Of a DNA stretch of 64,000 nt, positions 45,821 to 58,862 are shown piece after piece. The position numbers and the translations under genes are program-made. The DNA comes from Paramecium pentaurelia (Eukaryota; Ciliophora; Oligohymenophorea; Peniculida; Parameciidae): the NCBI GenBank assembly GCA_905183005.1, contig CAJJDO010000047.1, positions 448,229 through 512,228 of the forward strand, read 5' to 3'. The notes under the pieces are model-generated. The model had not been told where the DNA came from. It worked only from the letters and a program-made list of their open reading frames with translations, and did not search any database. Position 1 is the stretch's first letter, and each line of letters opens with the position of its first letter.

Positions 45821-47079
45821 TCATTTATCATACCCTTCTTCTTAAATGGAATTTTAAGTATGTTATGTTCCTCCTATATCTGAAAAAGTAAAACTAACAT
45901 CTTGAATAGGATATTCTAAATAGTTTTCTGAACAAACACTCTTTTCTTAAGTATCCTAATATTATTCTTAAATATTAATTCTTTGCCAATCAAATTGTTA
46001 TTGTTATTATTCATATGGATCTATATGTAATTAAAAATCTTCATAAAATTAATTAATCTCTACAGAATTATTTATTTATTCATTATTTGATATTTCATAT
46101 TGATTTTCTTATTTTTATAATTTCTATTTTTTAATAAATCTTTCTAACTATTTGATCTTTTACATTTATTCTAATAACTATTATTTTGTCTTTTAAATTT
46201 CTGATTTACTCTATTAATACTAATTCTTAAATTTTTTTATTTATTTTTTTGAACAATAATCTGGAGTATGATTATTGATTTAAGAGAATGGATATTCCAA
46301 CAAACACTATGTACATTTGAATGTTCTGAAGGAGCAATACCCATAATGTGTTTAGTAATCATAATAAGAAAATGTTTATGAACACCATGTACATTAAATA
46401 GGCTTAAATTCACATTCTTGAAACTATAATATTAATTAATATAATTTACATGAGTTTTACTATTAATTTTAATTATTTTACCAAGACAATATTAACAAAT
46501 AATTAATCTATATTCACATTCATTATCATAATGTTTTTCTTTATTATCATAACAAATACTCTCTGTACACCCATTATTCTATTATTATATATTGGATGAT
46601 AAATACATAATATTTGCAACTTATTTTCAATTTGCTCAACAATTTAAATAATAATTTTGGAGCTTAACTTCCATCATTTGGTTAATTTGAAATTGATCTA
46701 CAACAAGGGCATGTTTTTGAATGATATTGATTAAACCTAATTAATATTTTAAATAATTAAGATACCATTATGAAAGACATTATTTACAAAATCCTTAACT
46801 ACAATCTAAACATATTCTTGGATCAATCAATATATGAGAGCATATTGGACAAATTAATTCATCTATAAATACTTTAACTTCTTCAAAATTTAAAATTCTA
46901 ACTACATCTATATATTCCTTTTCAAGTTGAGATTCTGATTAATTTAAAATCTAAGGATTATCCAATTAAGAGATTTATTGTATATTTTAATTTTAAATTA
47001 ATTCATCTACAAATGAATCAGAGAATTGATTTAAAAAGTTCTCTATTTCAATTTCCAATTAATCAAAAGTTTCTTGCAT
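45821..47079 (-). CDS. RING plus TRAF-type zinc-finger protein
   Basis: Likely E3 ubiquitin ligase of about 391 aa with introns 46737-46765, 46579-46606 and 46424-46449. A helical leader precedes a RING finger at about residues 90-140: LICPICSHILIDPRICLDC, FCKQCLSQW and TCPCCRSIS. TRAF-type zinc fingers follow with repeating Cys/His pairs: NGCTESICYDNKEKHYDNEC, CQYCLGKIIKINSKTH, CTWCSQTFSYYDYQTHYGYC. A Gln-rich coiled coil and disordered tail end the protein. The RING's last metal pair (CPCC) only forms after removing the first intron. No MATH domain is present, so it is not an animal-type TRAF. Confidence 0.82.
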
Positions 47080-47311
47080 ATAATAAAGAATAAAACTATT
47101 ATATTTATAATATAAAAAAAATTATTTAGTTTAAAATAATAGTTATACATTAATTTTGATTAAATCTTTTATGATGATTGTAATATTATGTTGTTTTATA
47201 GTTTTTGAATTGAATAATAAAAATAATTATTGTAATAAATGAAATACAAATAAAATATTAATGATAATTAATTGCAGTCATTAGAAAATAGGTTATTTGA
47301 TTGAATAATAA

Positions 47312-48771
47312 ATGATAAAGGAAGTTTGTGATATTTGCAATGATATTGAATGTATTGAATCTCATAAATTTATTCTAAAAACAGATTTATTGGATTTCTA
47401 ATAAAAAGCACTTCCTTTACTAACATAACTATAAACCATATTATATGATCAATTACCTAATTAAATTGATTAACTAAATAAAATGATTAATTAAGCATAT
47501 TAAGGCTTTACTAAAAGTTCTTAGAAGAAATAAATTGAAAATCTGATGTCTATATTACAAAATGAAGAATAGAAATATTAATTTTAATTAATAAATTTTT
47601 ATATTGCACGTGATCAAATTAAATAAATAAAAGAGAAATTAAAAGAAGTAATAGATTTTGAATTAATAATCTAAAGATGTATATCATAATTTAATTAGAA
47701 TTAAAATATTACAAAAGAAGTATAAACTATAAATTTTGATGATGATTAAGATCTTATTTAAACTACAAATAAAGAATAAACAGATTAATTATTTATAAAA
47801 TAAATTGATATACCAATCTTAAATTAAAATATAATTGAAAAATCTAATAATTTTGAGATTCCAACAACTTTTAAATTTAAAAGAATGTATAGTATTACTT
47901 GGTTGAATGAAAATTTATTGGGAATAGCAGCAGGTGATTATAATCCATATATAATATTTGATCCTTAAATGTAGATAATTAAATAATAAATATTTTAAGA
48001 GAAGAATGGAGTTTATGATTCAATTGCAATAGGAAATGATAGAATAATATTAGCATATGTACATAATATCAAAATGTTTTAATGGATTAATAATCAATAT
48101 ATAGCAAATAAATTAGAATTTGAAGAATCTTAAGGAACACCAAGTAAACTATATTATTGTTCTTAAACATAATCAATATTTGCAACAAATACATTCTTTT
48201 AAGTTATATCTTAAAATTATGTATATTAATGGAAATTAGATTCTGGCAAATTAATAAAGTATAAAATTTAGGGTTCAACATTTGGTCCTATGTGTTTAAT
48301 TAATTAAAAATTAATATTTTGTTTTAGTTTATGGGAAATGAAGAGTAGAAGTCAAAGATAAAATTTAATATATTTTTGGTAATATGAATAAAATACTCCA
48401 ATAAAGAAAATAGATACATCTTAGCCATAATATGCTATGATAGTAAGAATGAACTAATTATTTGGATTTGGTTCTGAAATAACAATTTGGAATTTAGATA
48501 ATTATCATTTAATTAAGAAAATAACATATCCTGATAAAAAGTTAAATCCATGGTGCGTATGTTCATTTGAATAGTCTTTAATATTAGGTTGTGAAGATGG
48601 AAGTATTATTGTTTTTAGATTGTAGATATAATGATTGTAAATGAATAGTTTAATAAATGGGATAAGATTATGAAAATGAGAGCAAAGACAATGAAGATGA
48701 ATGTGTTAAAAGATAAATGTGTAATTGCAGCATTAGATTGTAGTTTTAGTATCCTTTAAATAAAAAAGTGA
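47312..48771 (+). CDS. WD40-like repeat protein with N-terminal coiled coil
   Basis: About 473 aa with one proposed 38-nt intron (48611-48648) near the end; without it the frame stops at 48632-48634. The N-terminus carries VCDICNDIECIESHKFI, a lone Cys/His cluster like a half zinc finger. A helical coiled-coil region follows (EKLKEVIDFELIIQRC). From about residue 190 beta-propeller-like blades occur: YSITWLNENLLGIAAGDY, FGFGSEITIWNLDNYHLIKK, LILGCEDGSIIVF. Ciliates have many such coiled-coil/WD proteins of unknown role. A separate coding-like fragment lies just downstream. Confidence 0.65.
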
Positions 48772-49139
48772 TATAATAAATATATATGTATATCAAATAT
48801 CTTATTTACTTTTGAAGTTTAATAATATATTATTATCTAAAACATCTTATTTAATATAATAATATCTAATCTTAAAAGGAATTATAAATTAAATATTTAC
48901 AATATTAAAGTACCTAAAAAGAAAGTTATATATTTTTAGTTAAAGAATATTGTGATAATAGAATTGTTTGTCCTTTTAGAAGTGAATAATTTAATATACC
49001 TCTTTATTATGAATTAATTAAAAATTTCTTTTTATTCTTATATAAATTGATCTGCCATATATTTTAAATATAAATTAAAGAAGAAGAAACTAAGGTATAT
49101 TGATTTTACTAGGTATGTAAATTATTTTAATTGCTTATA
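48772..49139 (+). other. Convergent gap with an orphan coding-like fragment
   Basis: Most of this gap is AT-rich. A plus-strand frame at about 48944-49101 reads VKEYCDNRIVCPFRSEQFNI and then YYELIKNFFLFLYKL, which has coding character and a Cys pair. It has no start or clear 5' exon. It may be a decayed gene remnant or an unrecognised terminal exon. Confidence 0.3.
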
Positions 49140-49477
49140 TCAATTTGTTTCTTATAGAAATCCTGCATCTCTTTTAGGGAATGCATTACATGAATCAACA
49201 TGAATTTCGCTAGAGTTTATTAAAACAAAATATGTTACAATCCTGTTCTGCAACTCCAAACATCATGTAGTTTTTCATCCTATAAACACCAATGTCTTTA
49301 ACAACATTATGATTTATGTAATCCTGCACAAACATGTCCATCTGCTCTTCTACAATCTTTGTGGCAATCATTATTTTCAATAGATGATCTTACCCATTTT
49401 TTATCGTTACTAGTAATGGGAGGAGCCATTGTGGCAGAAACAATTGTCACAATCAATAGAACCAATAATAATCTCAT
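49140..49477 (-). CDS. Small Cys-rich secreted protein
   Basis: About 102 aa with one 29-nt intron (49210-49238). A signal peptide (MRLLLVLLIVTIVSATMA) precedes the Cys region: CHKDCRRADGHVC, then CCQRHWCLQ, and after the splice SCRTGFEIHVDSC. The CxxxC ... C ... CC ... C order matches the protein at 45547-45786 in outline though not in detail. It is probably secreted or packed in an extrusome; function unknown. Confidence 0.6.
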
Positions 49478-50564
49478 TTCCGTTTTTATGTAATTTAATT
49501 ATAATATATAAATATTAAAAACTTAGATGAGTTTACAAAACATTATAGCATAATGAATTCTCTAAATAAAATGAGTTAATAATCAATTTTACCATTTTGT
49601 CTATTTTTGCCATAATCATTTAAATTATTTTATTTAAACATACAGATTAATGAATCACTAATTTCCCATTAAAGAAACTTGAAAATAACTAATCTTAAAT
49701 TTTTGTACAGATACTTTATTAATTATATCATACAATAATAATAATTTGATACATTAAATCTCAAAATTAGCAGTAGAAACTCTGATCAAGAGAAAATACT
49801 TAAAATATAAAGAAGCTTAATAAATTATAAAGCCATATTCTATATATTACTTCTATTTAATAAATAATTAAACATAAAATAACTATTATGAATATCAAAA
49901 CTCCAGAAACAATCAAAGCTACTTAATCAAATTGTTCTAATTCCACAATTTTTTAATTTACAGTTGAGAAAATAGATTTCAGCAATCCAAAACAACTGTT
50001 ATTATTTAAGTCACAATTAGCTCATTTAATTATTAAAAAATGAAGTATGATAGCCTTGTTTTATTCTAGACTCTTGCCATATCCATTTCCAATTTTGATC
50101 TGATGAAATTATGATTGTCAGATAACATATTATATTTAATACAATCAACTATTTTCTTCTTAATTTTGCTGTTGTTTTAAATTTTCTATTGAATATATAA
50201 TTGTTGAATATATAACAACAATTCACTATCAAATAAAATTAACAGAAATTCTCAAGATTTGAATAAGTAATTTAAATATACATCAAATATTTAGTATAGA
50301 AGATAAATTACTTATTTATAGAGAAGATTCTATAAATTATTAACAATTCATGTGTAAATATTAATAATTAGTATAACTATAAATAGGTTGTGGCTTAAAT
50401 TGAAATGTTCAAATAAAATTCATATATTGATTGAAATAAATTTATGATTATTGTTACATAATTATTAATTTTGTGTTCTTATTATATTATTATTTTATTA
50501 TAAAGTTATTAAAACAATAATTTAATAAATACACTTATAATTAATATTTAATTCAAAAAATTCA
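49478..50564. other. Long divergent intergenic region
   Basis: About 1.1 kb between divergent starts, AT-rich. A plus-strand ORF of 51 codons (49888-50043), starting MNIKTPETIKATQSNCSN, has fair composition and could be a very small gene, but nothing else supports it. No RNA gene or repeat was recognised. Confidence 0.4.
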
Positions 50565-51538
50565 ATGAGTGCTTTGAAAGCAATCGTTACTTTAGACACA
50601 GGTGATAAACCTGAATACATTCATATTTATGAAGGAGATGATATTGAGATGCTTGCAGAATTCTTTTGTGATAGACACAATATTCAAGAGGATGGCAAAT
50701 AATTTATAATTGATCATATAAAAGATCAACTAAAATTATAAGAAAAGCAAATTAGATAGAAATTTGTACCTTAAACAAATTCATTGAAATAATGTTAATC
50801 ATAAGCTATTATTTATAAACCTGCATAAGTTAGTAAATAATTTAAGCAATTAATTTAGAAAAAAATGATTATGAAGAATTACATAATACAGTTTGGGCTT
50901 AGATTTAAAAGAAACCATCAACTACATAATTACATTAGCGAAATACTAGCAATTTTATAAGTTAAGGTTAAAAATCATAGGGAAATTTATTATTAAAAAA
51001 AAATGAATTGAAGAATGCCAAATGTATAACTGATATAGAATAAAATAAAGATTGTAAATAATAACCTAAGAGATCAAGATAAGAATAAATTGATTTTGCT
51101 AATAGATTGATATCCTAAAAAAATGTATCAGAAAAAAGATTATAGAAATTAAGAATAGAATCAAATTCACCTATTAGTCATGATTTTAGACCAAAAGTAA
51201 CAAAAGATAATATCTATAAAAAAGTAAGCAAAAAAATTGATTAAGAAGATTATGAATTAGCATAAATGATAGGAATACCTTAAAGAAAAAAGATTTTTGA
51301 GTTTGCATAATAAAAGATAAAATATAAATAGGATCAAGATATTTTGAAGAGAATATTTAATCAACTTGATAATGATAAAGATGGTTAAATATCAACTAAT
51401 TTTATAAATTTAGATATTGATCATTAAATTTTAGAAAAAATCAAACCAGTTTTATGTCATATGGAAGCTTAACATTTAATATTAGATTTTGATTCATTTT
51501 CTAATTTAATGAAATCTTTTTAAATTTTGATTTATTGA
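50565..51538 (+). CDS. EF-hand protein, probably cytoskeletal
   Basis: About 315 aa with one 26-nt intron (50833-50858). The N-terminus (MSALKAIVTLDTGDKPEYIH) with FCDRHNIQEDGK looks like the globular start found in several ciliate cortical proteins. The centre is basic and disordered. Near the C-terminus one EF-hand loop is clear: FNQLDNDKDGQIS, with Asp at 1, 3 and 5 and a hydrophobic residue at 8. A partner hand is not obvious (LDFDSFSNLMKSF may be the exit helix). Calcium binding is likely, partners unknown. Confidence 0.65.
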
Positions 51539-51800
51539 AACTATTATTTTAATGTAATAAAAAATTTTCTTAATTATATATTGAAGAAAATATCATAAAA
51601 TTTTATAATTGTTTGAATTAATTAGATCAAAAATAATAGATAACTTAATATATATATAATTTAATCAATATGTAATTTAAATTTCTATATACCTGTGTAT
51701 TAAATATTTAATAATCTAATCTTATATTTTTATAATTCTATCTGATTCTTCAAAGTAAAAATTATTAATTAACTCAATATTGATAATATTTTTAATAAAT

Positions 51801-52752
51801 ATGGGGAAAAAATAATCAGAAAATAACAAATAATAAAAGAATAATGGATCTAATAGGAAAGATAAATCGAGAGGAAGGCCTCCAAAATAACAAGTTAAAA
51901 ATTTAAATTGATATTCTTAGATTCAAACTTCCAACTCGATTGATACATAACCTTTCGACATTAATTAAAAGTAATTTTGGTTTACAGTGGATGAAGCAAG
52001 AGAAATAGTTAGAATACTAGCAAGTAAATGCCAAATTTTATTTAAATGTCTCAGCGGATAATCTGCAAATAATCTTAAGACTTAATTTTGGTCTTCTAAT
52101 CAACCATAAATTTCTTTTAATATTTTTAAACAAAAACGATAAGAGTTTGCAGAAAAAGTTACTGTATATTATTTGATAATATCAAATTATTTAGGAGCTA
52201 TAAACAGAATTATTAAAAAAACTTGAATAATATTTATAAATTAAATTGATTGGGGAAAAGGAGCAGATGAATTATTTTTTTTTTGGAAACAATACTACTC
52301 ATGATACTACTTTAACAGAAGAAACATAAGATACAATAATATAATTATTAAATCCTATTATTCATGAAGATTTCTTAGGAACATTGAAAGAACTACTAGT
52401 ATTAACAAGTTAACCAGAGAATTCTATTCTAGACTTAAAATAAATAGATTTATATAATATAAATAAACATAAACATTTAGTAAGTTGGGCATTTGTTATT
52501 GCTTGGGGAAAAGAAGTAAGGGATCATTTAACAAGATTATAGTAGAAAATATTTAGTGAGGAAGAAATCCCTTCATAAAAATAAGACACACCTCAAAATT
52601 TGATCGAATAATCAGCTAAAATTTAGGAAAATAAAGAAAAAGAAGTTCTTTTAAATATTGATCAATTAATTCAAAACTATCAAGAAAAGTATGAAAACGA
52701 AATAAATGATTTAATAGATATATTAAAATAAAGATTCACAAATAAAATGTGA
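51801..52752 (+). CDS. AT-hook protein, unknown
   Basis: About 295 aa with introns 51894-51920 (27 nt) and 52158-52194 (37 nt). A single AT-hook, SRGRPPKQQ, sits at residues about 25-33 after a basic, Asn-rich start, implying binding to the minor groove of AT-rich DNA. The remainder is helical: FTVDEAREIVRILASKCQI, HEDFLGTLKELLVLT and a C-terminal coil. No other nuclear domain was recognised. In a genome this AT-rich such a protein may be a chromatin component. Confidence 0.65.
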
Positions 52753-53401
52753 TGATTTTATTAGAATTATATCCCATTATAATTTGAAATTTATACTATA
52801 AAATTAGTTTTAACAATTTTTATTATATCAAATCCTTTGTTTCAAAAAGAGTATATATTTATCTTTTTGTCTTCATCTAAGATTTCATTTACACAATAAC
52901 TATTTCCTTCAAGTAATAGTATCTATAAATTATTTGATAATTGATTAGAATAAATAAAAAATCTTCCTATTACCTATCTTCTATATATTATTTAATTATT
53001 ATGTTGTTTTTTTTTAATAAGTATATTTCTTTTTTTATTTTTCATAAGAAATTTAGGATTTAATCACTTTAGATGAATCTATTTATACAATTCAGTTTGA
53101 ATGAATTTGATATTCACTTACTAAATTAAATCTAATTGATTAAAACCATATATAGAAAGCCATAAAATAATTCATAAGATGGATAATATATATAATTAAT
53201 TAAGAAAGAATGATAAATTTAAATTTTACAGTTTTATTTTAATTCAAATACTTTGATAAGAAATGATAATATATAAATTAAAATTTAAAATGATTAAGGT
53301 ATTAAGATTGATTTAAGATAGAATCAAGTAAAATAAGAATTCTAAAAGAATTCAATTTTTTTCATATATCGAATTAAATTATTTTTACTATTTAATAATA
53401 A
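52753..53401. other. Intergenic region with a possible small minus-strand gene
   Basis: A minus-strand frame ending at TGA 52842-52844 reads NQLSNNLQILLLEGNSYCVN and then EILDEDKKINIYSF, which looks coding. A possible start is ATG 53161-53163 (MAFYIWFQSIRF), but I could not find a consistent splice path between them. The rest is AT-rich without features. Confidence 0.35.
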
Positions 53402-54442
53402 ATGGGGGCTTGTAGTGGAATATGTGGATAAAGCAATGCAGATCATACAATAGTGAATGCTAATCATGTAAATCATTCAGATGTGGAATAATAAATTGAT
53501 TAAGGTCTAAAAGGATCAGGACATTCAGTTAGATAGTCTCAACAATCTTCAGATGTGAATGTTCCTTAAGTTCATTATGAGAATGATTATTATGAATAAC
53601 AAAAGAGATCAAATTAGAAGTTTGAAGAAATAAAAACTTAATTACAACATGATTCTTTTCTTGAAAAATGTGAACCTGTCACTCTAGAAACTGGAGCAAT
53701 ATATACTGGATAATGGAAAGATGAATAAAGAAATGGATGGGGAAGGTAAGTTTGGCCAGATTAATCAGTATATGAAGGAGAATGGGTTAATGATAAAGCT
53801 TGTGGTAGAGGTAAATTGATACATGCAGATGGAGACATTTACGATGGTGAATGGGCTAATGATAAAGCTAATGGCTTTGGAAGATACTATCATAGCAATG
53901 GAGCAACATATTAAGGATAATGGAAAGATGACAAGTAAGAAGGTTTTGGTGAAGAAACTTGGCCAGATGGATCTAAATATAGAGGATAATATATTGATGG
54001 TAAAAAACATGGAAAAGGTAGATTAGAATTTATTGATGGTTCATATTATGATGGTGAATTTTAGGCTAATGATATTCATGGAAAAGGTATATATTGATTA
54101 TAATATATTTAGGATTATATATTTGGGCTGATAAGAGGCAATATAATGGGGATTGGTAGAGGAATAAAATGCATGGATATGGATTAACCAAATGGCCTGA
54201 TGGTAGATCTTATGAAGGAGAGTAAGTTTTTTTATTTAAATATTATTAGATATAAAGAAGATAAAAAACATGGACATGGAACCTTTATATGGAGTGATGG
54301 TAGAAAGTATATAGGTTAATGGGTTGATGGGAAATAATAAGGATAAGGAGTATTCATTAAATCAGATGGAACAAGCAAAAGAGGAGAATGGGCAGATGGC
54401 AAGAGAATTAGATGGACTGATATACAAAAAGATAGTTATTGA
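53402..54442 (+). CDS. MORN-repeat protein with acylated-type N-terminus
   Basis: About 328 aa with introns 54087-54112 (26 nt) and 54222-54249 (28 nt). The start [12 protein letters not shown] carries Gly2, Cys4 and Cys8, a likely myristoylation/palmitoylation signal. A disordered stretch of about 90 residues follows. Nine or so MORN repeats then run to the end, each near 23 residues with the YxGxWxxxxxxGxGxxxWPDG pattern: [58 protein letters not shown] arrays bind membranes or act as scaffolds at cilia and cortex. No kinase or SET domain is attached. Confidence 0.88.
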
Positions 54443-54985
54443 CATTTTAAATTATATATATGATTTATTATTAAACTACTCTTAAATTTTACTATTTTTT
54501 AATACTCTCAAATAAGCACCATAAATTCATAATTTTAATTCAGTTAATATTAACTATAAATAATTAAAACAGTATTTTTTTAGTTTTAGAAATAATTATT
54601 AATTATAAGTATTGATCTTTTTTAATATTTATATGTATAGATCTAATAAGTATGATTAGAATAACAAAGATTGAAAAATAAATTATAAAACTTAAATTTT
54701 AACAGTTGAAATACTATTGTTCTTTTTAATGTATATATATCAAATTTGTGAGAATATTTTATTAATTATCTTAATAAATAGATGAAATTTATATATATTT
54801 ATTAATTAGTTAAAAAATGGAAAAAATAAGAAAAAATTGATCTATCTTTATTAAATCATTTATTTTATACTATAATTCTATCTTAAATCCATAAATGTTT
54901 CTTAATCATGTTATGAATATCAATTATAAAATACATTATGAAATTTCTTTAAAATTTGAGTTTAATAAATAACTCATTATAATAA
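54443..54985. other. Intergenic AT-rich region
   Basis: Same-strand gap between the MORN and TPH-domain genes. Contains TA-rich runs and no frame above chance length. No RNA gene or repeat recognised. Confidence 0.5.
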
Positions 54986-56516
54986 ATGTTATCAAATACA
55001 TCAAGAGGGCAGTAATAAAATCAATTTTCAAAAACATAAACTCAAACTTTAATACCACTTTCTGAAATCAATCATATAAGAGGAAAACTAAAGGGTGGAA
55101 ATTAGGCTACAGAAGAACGATAACTGGATAAAATGAGAATGTATAACTTGTTTTCATTTTTAGGAAGGCAAATTCTGAAGAAAGGATGAAACGTTGGCCA
55201 ACGACTATTGCTGCTTATAAATAAAAGAGAGATCAGCATAGATTTGAAAAATTTGCAGCAGCAGAAGAAGAGAGAAGATAAATTGATATTGTAGAGGAGA
55301 TTTATTAAAAGGAACAGAAGAAAATTACTTTAGAAAAAGCTAATAAATAAATTTATGAAGATGGTGATAGGGTAAAAGCATTTCATGGGAAAATGCTTTT
55401 TTCAGATGTATTATAAGAGAGAGATGAATAAATTGTAATGGAGAAATATAAGAAAGAACTTCTGAAATAATAAGAAGAGATCTATTAATAAATATTAGAA
55501 GAATAATTAGATGAATATGATTAAAAGTAAATTGTAAAATAGAAATTGTAATAATAAAAGAAAAAAGAATAAAAGGATATGCTACATAAGTATTATAATA
55601 TATATTTAGATAACATGAAGAAATGAAAGAGAAACATCTTACAAAATTAAAAGAAGAAAGAATTGAAGGAGAATTAATTAAATAAAAGGTTAAAGATGCT
55701 TTAGAAGAAGAATAAAAGATATAAAGATTAAAATAATAAAAGATATTAGAAAATTAGAGATTAGTATAATTGGCAAATGATTAATTAAAAGATTTTAAGG
55801 TTCAATAGAAAATAAAAGAGAAAGAAGAAGATGAAAAGATAAGATTACATGCAGAGAAGAAATAAAGAATAGCTGAAATGAGAAAAGTAAGGGAAGACTT
55901 AAAATTTCATGAAAAATAAGAATAAAGATAAAAATTGATTGATAGATAAATTTAATAGTTAGAGATATTAAAGAAAGCTTAGGAAGAACATTTGAATAAA
56001 TAAATTATTGAAGCTTAAGTTAAAGCAGAAGAAGTAGAAAAAATAAAAAAGTAGAAGAGAGAATAAATGTTTAGAGCAATAGATTATAGTAGAAAGATTA
56101 AAGATGAAGTAAAAGAAACAGAATCTAAATGTATTTAATATTATTTATTATTAAGCTGTTGATTATCATAAAAAAGAATTTTAAACATATTGGGAAAAAA
56201 GAGGAAAAGAATTAGAAGGAATAGAAAGAGCAGAGACTACTGCATAAAGAGAGAGAAGAGTTTAAAATGCAAGATTCTAATAAAATTAGATTGATGAAAA
56301 ACAAGTAATTATTATAATTATAATCTATAATAGGCTTTAAGAGAAAAAGATTATATTGAATAATTAGATTAATAAGAAGAGAAATAAAGAAAAATAGAGA
56401 AAGAGGATGAAATTTTCATGATGTGGGCAAGTTAAAAGATTTAAGAGCATTAGAAAGAAGGAAAGAATATTTTGCCATTAATAAAAGAACTAAAGAATTT
56501 AAGCAAAGTCCCATGA
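54986..56516 (+). CDS. TPH-domain ciliary protein (CFAP210/CCDC173-like)
   Basis: About 477 aa with introns 55141-55163, 55590-55609, 56131-56155 and 56305-56333. Almost the whole protein is one charged helix rich in Glu, Lys, Gln and Arg, as in trichohyalin-plectin-homology (TPH) proteins that lie along or inside axonemal microtubules. The N-terminal block EERQLDKMRMKANSEERMKR resembles the ERxxWERM-type start of CFAP210/CCDC173. Later KVREDLKFHEKQEQRQKLID and VDYHKKEFQTYWEKRGKE are typical. The split between CFAP210, CFAP45, CFAP53 and related TPH members is not certain. Confidence 0.72.
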
Positions 56517-56610
56517 TTAAATATATTAATAATTATGTTTCTATTAATTTTCTTAATAAAAACAAATTTATAATAATATAGGTTTTAATTATACATACAA
56601 ATATAGTATA

Positions 56611-57691
56611 TCAAAGTTTAATCTTTTTCTTATTATTAGTAGTATTTTATATTACTTCCTTTTTCATTTTTTTTGATTTACTATCTTATTTATTTTCTAT
56701 ATCATATTAATCTTATTAATTCCTTTCTATAGGCACACAATTTTCTATTTTTTCTAGTGAAATTTATGGTTACTACTCGTCTTTATTATGGCAATTCTCA
56801 CATTTACATAAATCAGTGCATTTTTAATTTATACTGTAACACTCACAATATTTTTTTTTACATTCTGATTTTTTACAATTACAACCCTTTTTTATTTCCT
56901 TTTGTTATTCTTTTTAAGACTTCTATTCTGTCAATATATAAATATTTTTATACCTTAGATGACTTATGGCAACTAACCATTATTAGTTAGAATTGGTGCA
57001 TATGCTTCTGGGTTTCTAAGGAGAGCTTCTTCTATTGCTTTAGATCTTTCATTTGGATTGTCTATTCTATTTTTGCATTCAGTACAATTACAACTTTAAG
57101 AACATACCTAAAATATTGATTTAAAAAAAAAACCCAATTATTTGTAAAGCATTCACAATAGAGTTTTAAGCATTTACTTTTTTTGCAGTTGCATTGAAAA
57201 GGAGAGACTTTTTAATATTAAACTAATTGATTAACTTTAGATTAGAGCTCTTTGGATAAAGTATTTTAGTATTAGGAAATATCATAAGGAGGATAGCAAA
57301 ATGGTGGAAATGATGGTCTATACCAAGGAGGAGGATATGGTTATGGAAATGTATGGATAAACTAGTTATTTTGAGGATATTTGATTTGCTATGGTATTTA
57401 TTAATAATATGGAGGATAATGATAAAAATGTCTATTATTATCATCTTCTTATTATTCTAAACCATCTCCAGCTGATAGTTTTCTAAATGGATATTTTGGC
57501 TTATTTTTATCTATGAGTTCTTGTTCAGGTTAGAGATTGAATGGAGAAATGTTATATGGTGGTTAAAGATAAAACTACTATGGAGTGAATCTTGGTGATA
57601 TGGTTTGTTAATGTTAAGGCCAATCTTGATCATAATAGTGAAGTTTTTTATCAGGTTTTTGTTCATTGGAATTGTGATCATCTTAATTCAT
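56611..57691 (-). CDS. CXC (tesmin/TSO1, LIN54-like) DNA-binding protein
   Basis: About 342 aa with introns 57108-57133 and 56928-56953 (26 nt each). The N-terminal half is Pro/Tyr/Gln-rich (YPPPWYRPSFPPFCYPPY) and probably disordered. Two CXC motifs follow: CNCKKSKCLKLYCECF through CSQSCNCTEC, and after a KNRIDNPNERSKAI linker, CNCKKSECKKKYCECY through CTDLCKCENC. The RNP..F-type linker (LLRNPEAYAP) is conserved. Each CXC unit folds around three zincs and reads TTYRAA-like sites in LIN54. Both intron junctions fall inside or next to the Cys motifs and restore them. Relatives act in MuvB/DREAM complexes. Confidence 0.92.
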
Positions 57692-57714
57692 AATAAATTA
57701 ATTAAAAATTAATA

Positions 57715-58862
57715 ATGGCAGCAATCAACAAAGAATAGGTTGACATGGATAATCCAGCATTTGCCTAATAAGATCCACATCTTAAAATAAATGATGAAGA
57801 AGAAATGAGTTTACCACCTTAATTTAGAAATCGTTACCCAAGAAGACCACCACTTTTTGATGGTTTATTGAATAATGTTAGGGCTGTTACAAAAAAAGTA
57901 GAACATATCAAAGGATTTAAATTTGAAGTAGCAGGAGGATTATCAAATAATTTTCATTTAGCTCATTCTTGGATGATTCCTCCATCAGTATATTTAATAA
58001 TTTCTATAAATTTAGAATAAAGGCAAAGCACCTAATCCTAATCCTATGAAACAACCTCCAGTCCCTAGCTACACTTTAGCTGCCCAATATTTAGGAGGAG
58101 AATTAAGAACTCCATTTGATTAACCTTCCTATATTATGACTGGAAGATGGGACTCTACAGGTAAATTAGAAGCTGCCATAATAAAGAAATTGAATGAAAT
58201 GTTTAATTTTAGGTATATATATATAATTCTAACATTAAAATAGATTCAGTGCCTTTTATTTGGATTCTAGTCCTAATAATGCATAAGTCCATTTTGATTG
58301 TGACATTTCAGGAGATGATTATGTTCACTCTATTAAACTGGGTACAGGATTGTACAGTTTTAATATGATGTAAACAATTGGAAAGAGAGTAGTATTGGGA
58401 TATGAAATGATGACATTAGTATAAAATTATATATATATTAGACTGAAAGAAATATGTCATTAATGAGTTATGCCTTTAAATTTGGAATAAGTTAAAAGTA
58501 GAATTTCTATGCCTAATATGTAGGAGCTGCTGATTAATTAATTTTAGCTTATAACCATAGAGTATGATATTTTAATTAAATTTAGCTCTTGGACAAAGCT
58601 TACTTTATGTCTGAACTTGAATATTCAAATTAATCAGGGGAATCTAGAACTATTCTTGTAATAGAATTTATTAAATCATTTTAAGGGTTACAGATAAAAG
58701 TTTGCCACATCTGAAGTCATAATCACTGTAAATTCAAAAATGAAGTTTAGTTCTGCATTAACTTTGTAAGGATTTGCCTATCAATTAAAATTATGTGCAA
58801 TTGCAGATTATAATAAGGATTCATATAAGTTTGGTTATGGTATTGCAATGGGTTAAGTTTGA
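57715..58862 (+). CDS. TOM40: Mitochondrial import channel Tom40
   Basis: Beta-barrel pore of the outer-membrane translocase, about 337 aa with five introns (57988-58015, 58213-58243, 58419-58441, 58562-58585, 58658-58685). The pre-barrel segment ends PPLFDGLLNNVRAVTKKVEH, followed by FKFEVAGGLSNNFHLAHSW. Barrel strands of alternating residues run on: YIMTGRWDSTGKLEAAIIKK, FYLDSSPNNAQVHFDCD, KFGISQKQNFYAQYVGAAD. The final strand KFGYGIAMGQV resembles a sorting-signal-like last beta strand. VDAC was considered, but the N-terminal region and strand pattern suit Tom40 better. Confidence 0.75.
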
